Shown piece by piece: positions 56,180-56,475 of a DNA stretch of 56,475 bases. Source of the stretch: an uncultured Scytonema sp. Lineage in GTDB: Bacteria; Cyanobacteriota; Cyanobacteriia; Cyanobacteriales; Nostocaceae. Both the position numbers and the translations under genes were made by a program. Each line of letters begins with the position of its first letter. Positions within the stretch are counted from its first letter, which is position 1. The stretch covers positions 1 through 56,475 of the forward strand of contig CALMVQ010000028.1 in assembly GCA_937873135.1 (NCBI GenBank), written 5' to 3'. Under the pieces are notes generated by a model that had not been told where the DNA came from, searched no databases, and saw only the letters and a list, made by a program, of their open reading frames with translations.

Positions 56180-56475
56180 CGCGCAACCCCGACCAAATCA
56201 AGCCGTAGAATAAATTCCCAATTAATACTAACAATCCGGCTTGATTTGGGGTTGGGTGATGTCTGGACAAAAACGGACAACAGAGATACAAAATCCTCAC
56301 GCTCATTCGACGATCTGGGAGCATTTTGAGGCGGTTATTGACAACAATCGCAACAACACGACAGATCAACCGCCTCAAAAAGAAGACGGTTGTCCGTTTT
56401 TGGAGAGTTCAAATGTAGCGGCACTTGACGATTAAACGCGAGTGGACAAAACGAGTAACCGTAAAGGGTTGCGCG
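56180..56475. mobile_element. Candidate MITE-like element with 10-base inverted ends
   Basis: CGCGCAACCC at 56180-56189 is exactly inverted by GGGTTGCGCG at 56466-56475, the last bases of the window. Inside are further inverted pairs: CAACCCCGACCAAATCAAGCCG with CGGCTTGATTTGGGGTTG (56184-56205 / 56237-56254), AAAAACGGACAAC with GTTGTCCGTTTTT, and the stem of repeat copy B. A 58-codon frame from ATG 56259 reads across it but is probably not a gene. The right end could extend beyond the window. Confidence 0.5.
56248..56380 (+). repeat. Structured repeat element, copy B
   Basis: Homologous to 49123-49254 in inverted orientation: GGACAAAAACGGACAAC, ACGACGATCT, stem arms CATTTTGAGGCGGTT (56322-56336) and AACCGCCTCAAAA (56368-56380), and a 31-base loop. 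The stem differs from copy A by one compensated base pair. Confidence 0.85.

Noticed and set aside
56241-56435. Small gene reading MSGQKRTTEIQ... in the element at the window end
   Set aside because: The homologous copy at 49.1 kb does not keep the frame (2-base difference and a stop), while the hairpin is kept, so a structural role is more likely.

Overview
The window is chromosomal-type DNA from a filamentous, probably heterocyst-forming cyanobacterium. The pointers are many GCGATCGC (HIP1) sites, cyanobacterial families (DUF1816, DUF1824, ScyD/ScyE-like, CYP110-like P450, BipA/TypA), many dispersed hairpin repeats, simple-sequence repeats between genes, and two Ser/Thr kinases of cyanobacterial type. 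I cannot name the species.

Bases 1-13,650 are a subtype I-D CRISPR-Cas locus. The operon runs leftward on the minus strand: cas3 (helicase only), a DUF433 antitoxin gene, cas10d/csc3, csc2 (cas7), csc1 (cas5), cas6, cas4, cas1, cas2, a leader and CRISPR array 1. A WYL-domain regulator is divergent from cas3. Beyond it lies array 2 with a near-identical leader, and no cas genes lie beyond that. The locus carries several oddities: (a) the only available start for Cas10d is that of a half DUF5615 toxin, so Cas10d is an in-frame toxin-Cas10d fusion preceded by its DUF433 antitoxin; (b) csc1 carries an in-frame amber codon at codon 26; (c) a solo CRISPR-repeat fragment, inverted relative to the arrays, sits between cas3 and the antitoxin; (d) the second leader carries the last ~18 bases of cas2, showing that array 2 was copied from a cas2-leader-array unit; (e) strong hairpins lie between csc1 and cas6.

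Bases 13,660-30,850 hold mostly housekeeping and envelope genes: an acyl-CoA dehydrogenase-like flavoprotein, a retropepsin-like lipoprotein, a same-strand run carA / STAS protein / mini-RNase III / RlmB / DUF1816, an alpha/beta hydrolase with a CAP-domain lipoprotein, a DsbA-like oxidoreductase, SH3 and BON proteins, a P450, an ABC exporter, an SPFH protein and DUF1824. Bases 30,980-46,700 hold an ABC-F ATPase, a coiled-coil protein of unknown role, two nucleotide-binding oxidoreductases, a Ser/Thr kinase, an IS6-like transposase remnant, a six-PAS histidine kinase, a ScyD/ScyE-type propeller protein and TypA. Bases 46,990-56,475 hold a frame-broken gene, prs, a second Ser/Thr kinase with a Thr-Pro repeat tail, bioD, an NmrA-like remnant, a glycosyltransferase and an archaeal-type isopentenyl phosphate kinase homologue.

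Non-coding structure is rich. An ~80-base palindromic repeat occurs at 3.6 and 54.3 kb. A second element at 49.1 and 56.3 kb conserves a hairpin with a compensatory base-pair change while its reading frame is not conserved. A third pair (GGGCGGGTTT...AAACCCGCCC) lies at 22.7 and 30.9 kb. No rRNA or tRNA genes were recognised.
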